A stretch of DNA of 64,000 nt from Crossiella equi (GCF_017876755.1 NZ_JAGIOO010000001.1:8169786-8233785); one strand, 5' to 3'; numbered from the stretch's first letter, positions 1 to 9,512 are shown. A program made the numbers and translations. The notes: a model not told the origin generated them from the sequence alone.

Positions 1-2625
1 CGGCGGGAACCAGACCTCGGTGGTGGCCTTCGGGCCCGGGGTGGTGACCGGGACTACCAGGAGGTCTTGGCCCAGCAGGAACTGGGTGTCCACTGTGGAA
101 TATGACTCCGGGTTGGCCGGGTGGTCCAGGTACAGCGGGCGGACCATCGGGATGCCCGTGCGGTGGGTTTGTTCGGCCAGGGTGTAGAGGTAGGGGACCA
201 GGCGTTCGCGGAGGTTCAGGAACTTGGTGGCGCTGGCCTTGGCCTCCGGGCCGTACTGCCAGGGGAGGCGGTCGCCGTGGTTGCTGTGCAGGCGGGTGAT
301 CGGTTGGAAGGCGCCCAGTTGGACCCAGCGCGCGTAGAGGTCGTCCGGGAGTTTGGTGGTGTACCTCAGCCTGCCGTTCTCCAGGTAGGTTTCCGAGCCC
401 TGGATTCCGGTGGTGTCGTTGTGGCCGCCGATGTCGTGGCTGATCGCCGACATGCCCGTGGAGACGCCCTCGGCGCTCGTGTAGCCGATCGTGGCCTTCA
501 TCGTGCCCCACGTCGAGCTGGTGTCACCCGTGAAGTGGAGGGTGTTGCGCTTCTCCGACCACGGGCCGGTCGGGACCGGCTGGGCGCCGCTGTAGCCGCC
601 CGCCTGGAGGGAGCCGAAGGCCCGGGAGAAGGCGAAGTTGCGTTCCTTGGCGTAGATCTCGTTGATCCACGCGTCCGGGGTCACGCCCCTGAGGGTGGAG
701 AGGCTGCTGTCACAGCACCAGTCCAGCCACCAGAAGTCCGGTTTGGCCATGCCCCGGTGGAGGTCCAGGTAGGCGCGCAGCTGGTCCGGGTCGGCCCAGT
801 CGAAGATGTGGCAGTCGGCGCCGTCGCGGTTGCAGCCCGGGGACTTGGCCAGTTTGCCCTTGGCCGTTGCCTGGGCCTTCGGGAAGTCCGGGTCCGTGGC
901 CAGGATGCTCGGGTGGATGTTGAGGGTGGTGGCCAGGCCTTCGTCCTTGGCCCACTTCAAAAAGCCCTCGGGGTCCGGGAACTTCGCCTTGTCCACCCGC
1001 CAGCCGTTCCAGGCGTTGTGGCCCTTGAAGTCGGTGTCCACCACCAGGACGTCCAGGGGGACGCCGTGTTCGCGGAAGGCCGGGATGACGCGGTCGCGGA
1101 AGTCCGCCGCCGTGCGGTCGATGTACTCCGAGTACCAGACGCCGTAGGCCCAGCGCGGCAGCAGCTTCGGCGGGCCGGTCAGGCGGGAGAGGTCGCCCAG
1201 GGCCGCCTTGAAGTCCTGGCCGTAGCCGAAGACGTAGCCGTCCTGGTACGCGTGGGCGCCGCGGAGCGGGCGGGCGGTCGGGGTCGGCTGGTCGTAGAGG
1301 GCGGAGGGGGTGTCGTCCAGCAGGTACCAGCCGTCACGGTGCAGCAGGCCCGGGTTCAGCTGCGGGGCGCCCCGCTCACCGTCGAAGCCGTCCAGGCCGC
1401 GGCGGTAGCCGCCCAGGGGGAGGTGCGGGGCCGGGGGAGCCGCGGTCGGAGTGGTCACGGAGATCGTGTCCACGTTCACGTGGCAGCCCTCGGGCGGGCA
1501 GGTCAGCGCCAGGGTGGAGGTGCCCGCGGGCAGTGCGAGCTGGGCCGTCTCCGTGCGCCAGGTCGACCAGGAGTCCGTGGTGGGCAACGGGGTCGGGCGG
1601 TTGTTCAGCAGGACCGTGCGCGGTTCGTGCTTGCCGTCGCCGCCCCGGGCGTTGGCGTAGCGGATGTGCACCGCGTACGTGCCCGCAGTGGGGACCGTGA
1701 CCTGGCGGGCGACCGGGGCGTTGGCCGCGAACCCGATGCCCGAGTGGCCCGGGTGTTCGGTGGCCGCGGTGGTCGTGCCGCCCTCGGCCTCGCAGTTCAT
1801 GCCGACGGGGCACGGGTCCTGCGCGCGGTTGGCCGGGTACGGCTGGTTCGCGGTGAGCAGGGCGAGGCTGTCCAGGTTGATGTTGCCGGAGTCCTCGGCC
1901 GTGCGGGTCAGCGCCAGGCGGTGTTCGCCCGGGGGCAGGTCGACGGGGGTTTCGGCCAGCTGCCAGGAGGACCAGGAGTCCGTGGGCGGCAACGTGATCC
2001 GGCGCGGCGAGCCGCCGTCGGTGGTGAGGGTGAGCGCGCGGGACTCGTGCTTGCCGTCGCCGCCCCGGCCGTTGGCGTAGCGCAGGACCAGCCGGTGCGG
2101 GCCGGTCCCGGCGCGGACGGTCGCGGTGATGCCGTGGTGCGGCAGGGCGAACGCGGCGGCGAAGCCCGTGCCGGTGTGGCCCGGGTGCTCGGCGGTGTAG
2201 GCCAGGCCCTCGCGCTCCTGGTCCTCGGCCTCGCACAGCTGGCCGGTGTCGCAGACCACGCGGCGCCACGGGCTGGCCGTGATGCCGTTGACGCGGAGCT
2301 CCAGGTTGTCCGCGCGGAACGGGCCTGAGCCGACGCGGTAACGCAGCGTCAGGGCCGAGGTGGTGATGACGAGCCAGTCATCGACCACCCGGGACCGGTA
2401 CGCGGTGCGCGGGAAGGCGTCGCGGCCGATGGCGTTGAACGTGCGGGCGTCGACGAAGCGGCGGTCACCCGCGTACTCCGTGCGCACCAGTGTTGGAGAG
2501 AGGACCTGGAAACGGGCCTGGCCGGAGACCACCGTGCCGCCCGGGCCGGCGGGCTCGGCGGCCGCCGGGGCGGTGGGCAGCAGGAGGGCGAGGGTGGCGA
2601 ACAGGGCGGGTAGGCGCGCGGGCAA
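1..2625 (-). CDS. Secreted GH31 family glycoside hydrolase with two CBM35-like modules (3-prime end cut by window)
   Basis: An exported alpha-glycosidase of family GH31. It starts at TTG 2625, six bases after GAGGAG, and opens with a signal peptide (LPARLPALFATLALLLP, cleavage near AAA). A beta domain follows, then two CBM35-like carbohydrate-binding repeats at about residues 130-255 and 275-390. Each contains the block RYAN(G/A)RGGDGKHE and a copy of DSWS(S/T)W. The TIM-barrel domain fills the rest. It shows FWWLDWCCD, where D635 is the likely nucleophile, HFTGDTSS, where D701 is the likely acid/base, and SHDIGGHND. The C-terminal block RLVPYLYTLAEQTHRTG is also typical of GH31. The reading frame is still open at base 1, so at least 875 residues are present and the end is missing. 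Substrate (alpha-glucoside, xyloside or galactoside) cannot be told. The CBM35 pair sits inside the GH31 fold, not at an end. Confidence 0.93.
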   Translation of the reverse strand, partial: MPARLPALFATLALLLPTAPAAAEPAGPGGTVVSGQARFQVLSPTLVRTEYAGDRRFVDARTFNAIGRDAFPRTAYRSRVVDDWLVITTSALTLRYRVGSGPFRADNLELRVNGITASPWRRVVCDTGQLCEAEDQEREGLAYTAEHPGHTGTGFAAAFALPHHGITATVRAGTGPHRLVLRYANGRGGDGKHESRALTLTTDGGSPRRITLPPTDSWSSWQLAETPVDLPPGEHRLALTRTAEDSGNINLDSLALLTANQPYPANRAQDPCPVGMNCEAEGGTTTAATEHPGHSGIGFAANAPVARQVTVPTAGTYAVHIRYANARGGDGKHEPRTVLLNNRPTPLPTTDSWSTWRTETAQLALPAGTSTLALTCPPEGCHVNVDTISVTTPTAAPPAPHLPLGGYRRGLDGFDGERGAPQLNPGLLHRDGWYLLDDTPSALYDQPTPTARPLRGAHAYQDGYVFGYGQDFKAALGDLSRLTGPPKLLPRWAYGVWYSEYIDRTAADFRDRVIPAFREHGVPLDVLVVDTDFKGHNAWNGWRVDKAKFPDPEGFLKWAKDEGLATTLNIHPSILATDPDFPKAQATAKGKLAKSPGCNRDGADCHIFDWADPDQLRAYLDLHRGMAKPDFWWLDWCCDSSLSTLRGVTPDAWINEIYAKERNFAFSRAFGSLQAGGYSGAQPVPTGPWSEKRNTLHFTGDTSSTWGTMKATIGYTSAEGVSTGMSAISHDIGGHNDTTGIQGSETYLENGRLRYTTKLPDDLYARWVQLGAFQPITRLHSNHGDRLPWQYGPEAKASATKFLNLRERLVPYLYTLAEQTHRTGIPMVRPLYLDHPANPESYSTVDTQFLLGQDLLVVPVTTPGPKATTEVWFPP
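1626..2082. repeat. Intragenic direct repeat marking duplicated CBM35 modules
   Basis: Positions 1626-1662 and 2046-2082 are 37-nt copies that differ at one base. They encode the RYAN(G/A)RGGDGKHE block of the two CBM35-like modules in the GH31 gene. The 420-nt spacing equals one module, which indicates an internal duplication. Confidence 0.8.
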
Positions 2626-2723
2626 CTGTGCTCCTCGGTCGCTGGCGGCGTCAGGTACTCAGCGTGACGGGGAGTGCGCGGATTCGGAGGGTGGGTGGCG
2701 GTTTCCTGCCTGTCGGGTTCCGG

Positions 2724-3611
2724 TCAGGCCGGTTGCGTCTCGCGCAACCGCTGCGCGTCCTGGCTGGGTGGGGCGCCGAACTGGCGGCGGTACTCGCGGC
2801 TGAACTGGGAGGGGCTGTCGTAGCCGACCCGGTGGCTCACGCCGGTGATGTCGTTGGGGTGGGCGGCCAGGAGGAGGCGGGCTTCCTGGAGGCGGATCTG
2901 CTTCTGGAACTGGATCGGGCTCATCGCCGTGACGGCCTGGAAGTTGCGGTAGAAGGCCGAGACGCTCATGCCGGACAGGCGGGCCACATCGTCGACCCGG
3001 AAGGACTCCGCGTAGTTGGCGCGGATCCAGTGGACCGCTCTGCTGATATGGGTCAGGCTGCTGTCGGCCAGGCCCAGCTGGCGCAGGACCGCGCCCTCCG
3101 GGCTGGTCAGGACGCGCCACAGGATCTCGCGCTTGATCATGGGTGCCAGGACGGTGATATCGCGCGGGGTGTCCAGGAGGCGGACGAGGCGGGTCACCGC
3201 GTCCAGCAGCGGGGCCGGGGCGGGGCCCACCGCCAGGCCGGACGGGGTGCCCGGGGGGAGTGGGGGCAGGTCCCCTGGGGCGGCCTGGAGGAGGAGTTCG
3301 GCGACCGCGGCCGGGCGGAGCAGCAGGCCCACGCCGATCGCCGGGTTGGCCGGGGAGATGCCGACCCAGTTGCCCGTGATCGGCATGTCCACCGAGGCCA
3401 GCAGGTACTCGCCCGCGCCGTACTCGTAGAGGCGGTCGCCCAGGGCGATGCGCTTGCGGCCCTGCGCCACCAGCGCCAGGATCGTGCCCGTCATCGAGGC
3501 CGCCGACGGGTCCGGGCGGTCCAGGCGGGAGATCAGCACGTCCTCGATCGGGGTGCTCATGTCCGGGCGCGCGTGGCGGTTCAGCAGGGTCAGCAGCTCC
3601 GTGAGGTCCAC
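2724..3611 (-). CDS. AraC family transcriptional regulator
   Basis: A regulator with an N-terminal AraC-type cupin region (PF06719-like; LLTLLNRHARPD, then LVAQGRKRIALGDRLYEYGAGEYLLASVDMP split over residues 45-80) and a C-terminal pair of helix-turn-helix motifs (FRVDDVARLSGMSVSAFYRNF, then PNDITGVSHRVGYDSPSQFSREYRRQFG). I chose GTG 3611 because family members begin close to the LLTLLNRHARPD block. TTG 3662 would add 17 residues without a better ribosome site. It is divergent from the monooxygenase/esterase pair at 3754-5006 and probably controls it through the 140-nt gap, which holds a perfect palindrome. Confidence 0.88.
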   Translation of the reverse strand: MDLTELLTLLNRHARPDMSTPIEDVLISRLDRPDPSAASMTGTILALVAQGRKRIALGDRLYEYGAGEYLLASVDMPITGNWVGISPANPAIGVGLLLRPAAVAELLLQAAPGDLPPLPPGTPSGLAVGPAPAPLLDAVTRLVRLLDTPRDITVLAPMIKREILWRVLTSPEGAVLRQLGLADSSLTHISRAVHWIRANYAESFRVDDVARLSGMSVSAFYRNFQAVTAMSPIQFQKQIRLQEARLLLAAHPNDITGVSHRVGYDSPSQFSREYRRQFGAPPSQDAQRLRETQPA

Positions 3612-3713
3612 GCGACGATTCAAGCACGCCCGCCTGGTCCCAGCAATGAGAGGATCAGGCAAGTAGTGGGTACTTCTGATCTACGGTGTGACCAGCTCAA
3701 AGTGTTCTAGTGG

Positions 3714-3728
3714 GGAAGTCGGACTTCC
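3714..3728. promoter_or_regulatory. Perfect 15-nt palindrome in the AraC/monooxygenase divergent gap
   Basis: GGAAGTC-G-GACTTCC lies 26 nt before the monooxygenase ATG. A weaker repeat AAGTA-N5-TACTT sits at 3661-3675. Both are plausible regulator sites for the divergent AraC protein, by position only. Confidence 0.4.
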
Positions 3729-3753
3729 GAGCTGAAACATCGAGGAGAGTTCC

Positions 3754-4059
3754 ATGCAGGTCACCTTCGGCTTCCAGGCCACCTTCACCACCCACCCCGG
3801 CAAGGGCGAGGAGGTGGTCAGGCTGCTGCTCGACTCGCCGTCCCTGCCCAGCGAGGACTGCGTGGTCTTCCTCATCAACCGCTCCGCCACCGACCCCGAC
3901 CTCGTACAGGTCACCGAGGGCTGGACCAGCCAGGAGGCGCACGCCCGGTTCTTCGGCACCGAGCCCGCCCAGGCCCTGGTCGCCGCCCTGCGGCCGCTCG
4001 TGGCCGAGCAGCGGCCGCAGGTCGACCTCGTGCCCATCGGCGGCAAGGCGGCGTTCTGA
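3754..4059 (+). CDS. Antibiotic biosynthesis monooxygenase (ABM) family protein
   Basis: A 101-residue single-domain dimeric ferredoxin-like protein of the ABM type (PF03992). The order is typical: FQATFTTHPGKGEEVVRLLL, CVVFLINRS, VTEGWTSQEAHARFF, and ALVAALRPLVAEQ. Such proteins are cofactor-free quinone-forming oxygenases or small-molecule binders, and the substrate is unknown here. The ATG follows GAGGAG by five bases. Its TGA overlaps the ATG of the esterase gene by one base, so the two are translationally coupled and should act together. Confidence 0.85.
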   Translation: MQVTFGFQATFTTHPGKGEEVVRLLLDSPSLPSEDCVVFLINRSATDPDLVQVTEGWTSQEAHARFFGTEPAQALVAALRPLVAEQRPQVDLVPIGGKAAF

Positions 4060-5006
4060 TGACCCTGCCCCGCCCCGACACCGACCTTGAGCTGCGCGCC
4101 CTGCTCGACGGCCTGCCCCTCACCACCGGCCTGTCCGCCGAGCAGCTGGGCCAGTTGCGTGCCCACCCCTCGCCGCCCGTCGAGTCCTTCGTGGACGAGG
4201 TCGAGCGGCACGAGGTCACCGTGCCCGCCCTGGACGGCACGCCCATCCCGCTCACCGTGCTGCGCCCGCCCGGGGCCGTCAACGCGCCCTGCGTGTACTG
4301 GCTGCACGGCGGCGGCCTGGTCCTCGGCGACCGGTTCGCCCAGATCGACATCCCCCTGGAGTGGCTGACCCAGCTCGGCGCGGTCGTGGTCACCGTGGAC
4401 TACCGGCTCGCCCCCGAGCACACCGGCGCCACCGCCCTGGAGGACTGCTTCCTCGGCCTGTCCTGGGTGCGGGCGCACACCGCCGACCTGGGCGTCGACC
4501 CCGGGCGCGTGGTCGTCGCCGGGGCCAGCGCCGGTGGGGGCCTGGCCGCGGGGGTGGCGCTGCTGGTGCGGGACCGCCAGGCGCCCGCCCTCGCCGCGCA
4601 GGTGCTCATCGGACCCATGCTCGACCACCGCAACAACACCCGCTCCAGCTGGCAGTACGCGGGCGAACCGGGCATCTGGACCCGGGAGAAGAGTCAGTTC
4701 GGCTGGCGCGCCCTGCTCGGTGACGGGCCGGTGCCCCCGCACGTCTCACCCGCCCTGACCGAGGACCTGTCCGGCCTGCCACCCGCCTACCTGGACGGCG
4801 GCACCGCCGAGGTCTTCCGCGACGAGATCGTCGACTACGCCAGCCGGATCTGGGCGGTCGGCGGCCAGGCCGAGCTGCACCTGTGGGACGGCGGCAGCCA
4901 CGGCTTCGACGCGATGTTCCCGCACACCGACCTCGGCACCCGCGCCCGGCGGACCCGGACCGCGTGGCTGGCCCGGCGGCTGGGTCAGACCATGCCCGCG
5001 GCCTAG
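4059..5006 (+). CDS. Alpha/beta hydrolase of the hormone-sensitive-lipase (HSL) type
   Basis: An esterase or lipase of 315 residues, family IV (alpha/beta-hydrolase fold-3). The oxyanion motif HGGG is in VYWLHGGGLVLGDR (about residue 82). The nucleophile elbow is GASAGGG (about residue 157). The acid is probably in DGGTAEVFRDE, and the histidine is in WDGGSHGFDAMFP near the end. No signal peptide, so cytosolic. It is coupled to the ABM gene by a TGATG junction and presumably controlled by the divergent AraC regulator. The natural ester substrate cannot be deduced. Confidence 0.92.
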   Translation: MTLPRPDTDLELRALLDGLPLTTGLSAEQLGQLRAHPSPPVESFVDEVERHEVTVPALDGTPIPLTVLRPPGAVNAPCVYWLHGGGLVLGDRFAQIDIPLEWLTQLGAVVVTVDYRLAPEHTGATALEDCFLGLSWVRAHTADLGVDPGRVVVAGASAGGGLAAGVALLVRDRQAPALAAQVLIGPMLDHRNNTRSSWQYAGEPGIWTREKSQFGWRALLGDGPVPPHVSPALTEDLSGLPPAYLDGGTAEVFRDEIVDYASRIWAVGGQAELHLWDGGSHGFDAMFPHTDLGTRARRTRTAWLARRLGQTMPAA

Positions 5007-5054
5007 CCGCGCGGCTCTCACCGGACTCTCACCCCGGCTGGGCACCCTGGGCGC

Positions 5055-5891
5055 ATGCGCACCGCCGTCCTGACCGGGCTCGCCCTGCTCGTCGCCGTGT
5101 TCCTCGGCCTGCCGTGGCTGTGGCCCGGCGGACCGGCCAGCCAGCTCCCGGCCGCCTTCCTGCCCTGGGCCGGGATCGCGGTGGCGCTGCTGCTCGTCGT
5201 GGCGCTCGCGGTGCGGGCGTGGGCAGGTGCCGTCGCGACCCTGGTGCCCGCGCTGGTCTGGGCCGGGCTGGCCGTGCCCTCGCTGCTGGTCGGGCCGGGC
5301 GGCGGCGCGGGCGGGCTGAGCGTGGCCAGCCAGAACCTCGGCGGTCGCGCCGACGTCGCCGGGATCGCCGACAGCGCCCTGGTCGCGGTGCAGGAGCTGA
5401 CCGGCCGCAGCACGCTCCCGCACCCGCACCGGGCGGTCGTGGGCACGGTCGGCCTGTTCAGCCGGTACCCGCTGGCCGACGTGCGCCCGCTGGACCTCGG
5501 CCAGGGCTGGCCCCGCGCGCTGCGCGCCACGGTCCGCCTGCCCCTCGGCGACACCACCGTCTACGCCGTGCACCTGGGCTCGGTCCGCCTGGGCGCCACG
5601 GCCTCCCGCGACCGCACCCTGGCCGCGCTCACCGACCTCGTGCGCGCCGACCGCTCGCCCCGGCTGCTCGTGCTCGGCGACCTCAACACCGCCAGCACCG
5701 ACCCGGCCCTGGACCGCCTCACCGAAGGCCTCACCCAGGCCCGCGACGGCGCCGGGTTCACCTGGCCCTCGGTGTTCCCGCTGACCCGCCCGGACCACAT
5801 CCTGGTGCGCGGCTTCCGCGTGGCCACGGCCGAGGTGCGCGCGGGCGGCGGCAGCGACCACCTGGCGGTGCGGGCGGACCTGGGCCAGTAG
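5055..5891 (+). CDS. Membrane-anchored endonuclease/exonuclease/phosphatase (EEP) family protein
   Basis: A 278-residue protein with two or three N-terminal hydrophobic helices (residues 1-20, about 35-55 and 58-75), then an EEP phosphoesterase domain facing outside. Seen motifs: LSVASQNLGGRA (start of the domain), VQELTG (metal-binding Glu), TVYAVHLGSVR, LLVLGDLNTAS (Asp/Asn pair) and GSDHLAVRADL at the C-terminus (Asp-His). The order matches secreted EEP enzymes of actinomycetes, which may act on phosphodiesters or lipids. Start ATG 5055 is the first in frame. It faces the subtilase gene, with a shared terminator hairpin between. Confidence 0.88.
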   Translation: MRTAVLTGLALLVAVFLGLPWLWPGGPASQLPAAFLPWAGIAVALLLVVALAVRAWAGAVATLVPALVWAGLAVPSLLVGPGGGAGGLSVASQNLGGRADVAGIADSALVAVQELTGRSTLPHPHRAVVGTVGLFSRYPLADVRPLDLGQGWPRALRATVRLPLGDTTVYAVHLGSVRLGATASRDRTLAALTDLVRADRSPRLLVLGDLNTASTDPALDRLTEGLTQARDGAGFTWPSVFPLTRPDHILVRGFRVATAEVRAGGGSDHLAVRADLGQ

Positions 5892-5915
5892 CGTCCACAT
5901 CGGACAGACGAGGTG

Positions 5916-5955
5916 GTGGGCACCGCCCTCCGCGAGGGAAGAGGGCGGTGCCCAC
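5916..5955. terminator. Bidirectional terminator hairpin
   Basis: A perfect 15-bp stem (GTGGGCACCGCCCTC, 10-nt loop, exact complement) lies between the convergent EEP and subtilase genes. There is no long T tract, so it may need a factor or may mainly protect 3-prime ends. Confidence 0.75.
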
Positions 5956-5979
5956 GCGGGCCCGGTCGCCGACCCTGCG

Positions 5980-7113
<1,134 letters not shown>

Positions 7114-7280
7114 GGTGGCAGTTCCCTTCGGTCGCAGGGGATCCCTGATCCGGAGAGTAGGTCGACACAATGGCTTCACAACGGTTTCGGTTTCCTTCGG
7201 CGGGCATTCGAAGAATGCTTTGGGGCCGGTCACAACAGGTTGGCGGGAACTCTGTTCGAACGCCGCTACCGCCGGTCCGG

Positions 7281-7421
7281 GGGCCGGTCACCGCGTGGCC
7301 GCGGTTCCAGCTGCTCGGCGACGAGTCCGCGCGGGCGGAGTTCGCCGGGCCGGGCTGCCGGTACTGCACGGACCCGATCTGGTCGGACTTCCGGCGCAAC
7401 GCACGCGCGGGAAGTCTGTGA
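7281..7421 (+). pseudogene. 3-prime relic of a secreted alpha/beta hydrolase gene
   Basis: The translation GPVTAWPRFQLLGDESARAEF, followed by WSDFRRNARAGSL and a stop, closely matches the last 45 residues of the intact hydrolase directly downstream (GPITAWLRYHLLGDPLARAEF ... WSDFRRNDRAAG). The DNA is also clearly alike (7276-7421 against 8185-8321). No nucleophile, acid or signal region precedes it. It is the tail of a former tandem copy whose 5-prime part is gone. Confidence 0.8.
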
Positions 7422-7478
7422 AACTTCTGTCCGAACGAACGTACCAAGTGGACGGAGCTGCGGGCACGCTCTGTGGCC

Positions 7479-8321
7479 ATGACCCGCTTCCCGCGCCGCT
7501 GGGCCAGCACCGCCGCCGCCACCCTGCTGCTCGCCCTGCTCCCGGCCACCGCCACGGCCCAGCCCTCAGGCTGCCCGTCGGTCGGCCGGGACTGGGCCGC
7601 CCCCGGACCTTTCGCGGTCACCGAGTCACCCAGCGGAGCGGGCCACACCGTGTTCCGCCCGGCCGAGCTCGGCAGCCGGGGCTGCGCGAAGCACCCGGTG
7701 CTGTTGTGGGGCAACGGCAGCTACGCCACCCCGGCCGACTACGCGAAGCTGCTGCGGCACCTGGCCTCGCACGGGTTCCTGGTCGCGGCCGCCGACACCA
7801 CGCAGTCCGGCTCCGGCAAGGAGATGCTGGCGGGCCTGGACCACCTGACCGCCGAGAACACCCGCGCGGGCAGTCCGTACGAGGGCCGGGTCGACCTGGC
7901 CAACGTCGGCGCGGCCGGGCACTCGCAGGGCGGCGGGGGCGCCATCCTCGCCGGGGCCGACCCGCGCGTGCGCACCACGGTCCCCATCCAGCCCGGCCCG
8001 CAGGGCAGCACCGACGCCCTGTCCGGCCCGGTGTTCTACCTGGGCGGGCAGCTGGACGTCATCGTGGCGCCGCTGCTGCTGATCCTGCCCCGGTTCCGGC
8101 AGACCAGGCACATCCCGGCCGTCTACGGCGAGCTGGCCTTCGCCGGGCACTCCGCGCCCAGCGGGGACGGCGGCGGCTACCGGGGGCCGATCACCGCGTG
8201 GCTGCGGTACCACCTGCTCGGGGACCCGCTGGCCCGCGCGGAGTTCTACGGTCCGGGCTGCCACAACTGCGCCGCCCGGGTCTGGTCGGACTTCCGGCGC
8301 AACGACCGCGCCGCGGGGTAG
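7479..8321 (+). CDS. Secreted alpha/beta hydrolase (chlorophyllase/PETase-like fold)
   Basis: A 280-residue exported esterase. The signal peptide (MTRFPRRWASTAAATLLLALLP, cleavage near ATAQA) starts at ATG 7479; GTG 7473 is two codons earlier and cannot be excluded. The core has KHPVLLWGNGSYATP (oxyanion strand), VAAADTTQSGSGKEM, the nucleophile elbow GAAGHSQGGGGAI, VFYLGGQLDVIV (acid) and LAFAGHSAPSGDGGG (His). Four cysteines in the mature part (CPS, RGCA, GPGCHNC) suggest disulfides. This layout resembles polyester or triacylglycerol hydrolases and chlorophyllase-like proteins; the substrate is unknown. It abuts the convergent TetR gene. Confidence 0.87.
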   Translation: MTRFPRRWASTAAATLLLALLPATATAQPSGCPSVGRDWAAPGPFAVTESPSGAGHTVFRPAELGSRGCAKHPVLLWGNGSYATPADYAKLLRHLASHGFLVAAADTTQSGSGKEMLAGLDHLTAENTRAGSPYEGRVDLANVGAAGHSQGGGGAILAGADPRVRTTVPIQPGPQGSTDALSGPVFYLGGQLDVIVAPLLLILPRFRQTRHIPAVYGELAFAGHSAPSGDGGGYRGPITAWLRYHLLGDPLARAEFYGPGCHNCAARVWSDFRRNDRAAG

Positions 8322-8322
8322 C

Positions 8323-9012
8323 TCAGGACAGGCCCCCGGCCAGCACCGCGGCCGCCCGGTGGACCTCGGCGGTGACCGCGTCCCGGACCTGGGACGGGGT
8401 GCGGCAGCCGTCCAGCAACCGGCAGGTCGCCTCGACCTGGACGGGCCACAGGGCCAGGAGCGCGGCCGCGGTGATCCGGGGTTCCGGGTCGTGGACGGCC
8501 AGCCCGGACCGGCGGGCCAGCTCCTCGGTGGCCGCGGTGGTCATCCGGTGTAGCAGATCGCGGTGGTGGGCCCGCAGCGCGGGGGTGTCGCGGACCATGG
8601 CCTCGAAGCGCTGGACGGCCCGCGCCCCCCACTCCTGGTCGGGCTGGGCCGTCAGCCAGGAGACCAGGTGGTCGAGCTCGCCCGCCAGGATGTCCAGCAT
8701 CGCCCGCAGGGGAGTGCGGCCGGGGTCGGCGAACGCGGCGCGGAGTGTGGCCAGGAAGGTCTCCGGCAGGTCCAGGACCAGGGACTCCTTGGTCGGGAAG
8801 TAGTTGAACACCGTGGTGGGGGACACCGCGCACGCCTTGGCGATCTCCACCACGGTCACCGCGTCGAAACCGCGGTCCAGGAACATCGTGGTCGCCGTCT
8901 CGACGAGCTGCTGGCGCGTCTCCTGCTTGCGGCGTTCCCGGAGCCCGGCGGCCCGGGAGGAGTCCGGGGCGAGACCGCGCAGGGCGGTCCAGTCGACGGT
9001 GTGGGCGGTCAT
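8323..9012 (-). CDS. TetR family transcriptional regulator
   Basis: A 229-residue repressor with the TetR N-terminal HTH (RRKQETRQQLVETATTMFLD, then FDAVTVVEIAKACAVSPTTVFNYFPTKESL). The divergent C-terminal ligand domain has LVSWLTAQPDQEW and ARRSGLAVHDPEPRI. It is divergent from the NTF2-like gene at 9123. The 110-nt gap contains a 40-nt palindrome and an 11-nt direct repeat, so it most likely represses itself and that gene. Confidence 0.92.
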   Translation of the reverse strand: MTAHTVDWTALRGLAPDSSRAAGLRERRKQETRQQLVETATTMFLDRGFDAVTVVEIAKACAVSPTTVFNYFPTKESLVLDLPETFLATLRAAFADPGRTPLRAMLDILAGELDHLVSWLTAQPDQEWGARAVQRFEAMVRDTPALRAHHRDLLHRMTTAATEELARRSGLAVHDPEPRITAAALLALWPVQVEATCRLLDGCRTPSQVRDAVTAEVHRAAAVLAGGLS

Positions 9013-9041
9013 CCGCCCAGGTTAGCCATCCGCATCACAAT

Positions 9042-9103
9042 CTTGGTGTCACCTTGAACTTGGTGTCACTGTAACTTTAGCCTTGGCCAAAGTTGCAGTG
9101 ACA
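9042..9103. promoter_or_regulatory. TetR operator region: 40-nt palindrome plus direct repeat
   Basis: The left arm TGTCACTGTAACTTTAGCC (9064-9082) pairs with GGCCAAAGTTGCAGTGACA (9085-9103) with only two mismatches in 19. Upstream, CTTGGTGTCAC occurs twice (9042-9052 and 9059-9069). The region sits centrally between the divergent TetR (start 9012) and NTF2-like (start 9123) genes, as expected for an autoregulated operator. Confidence 0.75.
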
Positions 9104-9122
9104 ACAAGTTTAGGAGCGATAC

Positions 9123-9512
9123 ATGTCCGACCTGGAACGCAACAAGCAGGTGGTCGTGGACTACTACACGACCGCGTTCGCCGGTGACCCGGAGAAGGCC
9201 GTCGCCGACCACTTCGGCCCGCACTACATCCAGCACAACCCGGACGCGCAGGACGGGCCGGAGGCCTTCATCGGGTTCGTGAAGTGGCTGCGGGGTGAGC
9301 ACCCCAACCTGCGGCTGCACATCAAACGGGTCATCGCGGAGGGCGACATGGTGGTCACGCACTCCCACCTGGACCTGGAGCCGGACGACCCGGACAACCC
9401 CGGCCAGGCACTGGCCGACTACTTCCGGCTGGCCGACGGCAAGGTCGTGGAGCACTGGGACGTCATCCAGGCGGTGCCCAAGAAGGCCGCGAACGACAAC
9501 GGGATGTTCTGA
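9123..9512 (+). CDS. SnoaL-like (NTF2 fold) protein
   Basis: A 129-residue protein of the SnoaL-like polyketide-cyclase/ester-cyclase superfamily. It begins NKQVVVDYYTTAFAGDPEKAV, then HFGPHYIQHNPDAQDGPEAFIGF, the strand pair LRLHIKRVIAEGDMVVTHSHL, and ends ADYFRLADGKVVEHWDVIQAV, the usual closing motif. Close relatives are described as predicted SnoaL-like aldol condensation-catalysing enzymes. ATG 9123 follows TTAGGAG. It is the likely target of the divergent TetR repressor. The function of the protein in the cell is unknown. Confidence 0.88.
   Translation: MSDLERNKQVVVDYYTTAFAGDPEKAVADHFGPHYIQHNPDAQDGPEAFIGFVKWLRGEHPNLRLHIKRVIAEGDMVVTHSHLDLEPDDPDNPGQALADYFRLADGKVVEHWDVIQAVPKKAANDNGMF

Noticed and set aside
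121-2328. Long plus-strand open frame of over 700 codons opposite the GH31 gene.
   Set aside because: It is the antisense shadow of a GC-rich gene: Val/Arg/Gly-rich, no family resemblance, while the minus strand has clear GH31 motifs.
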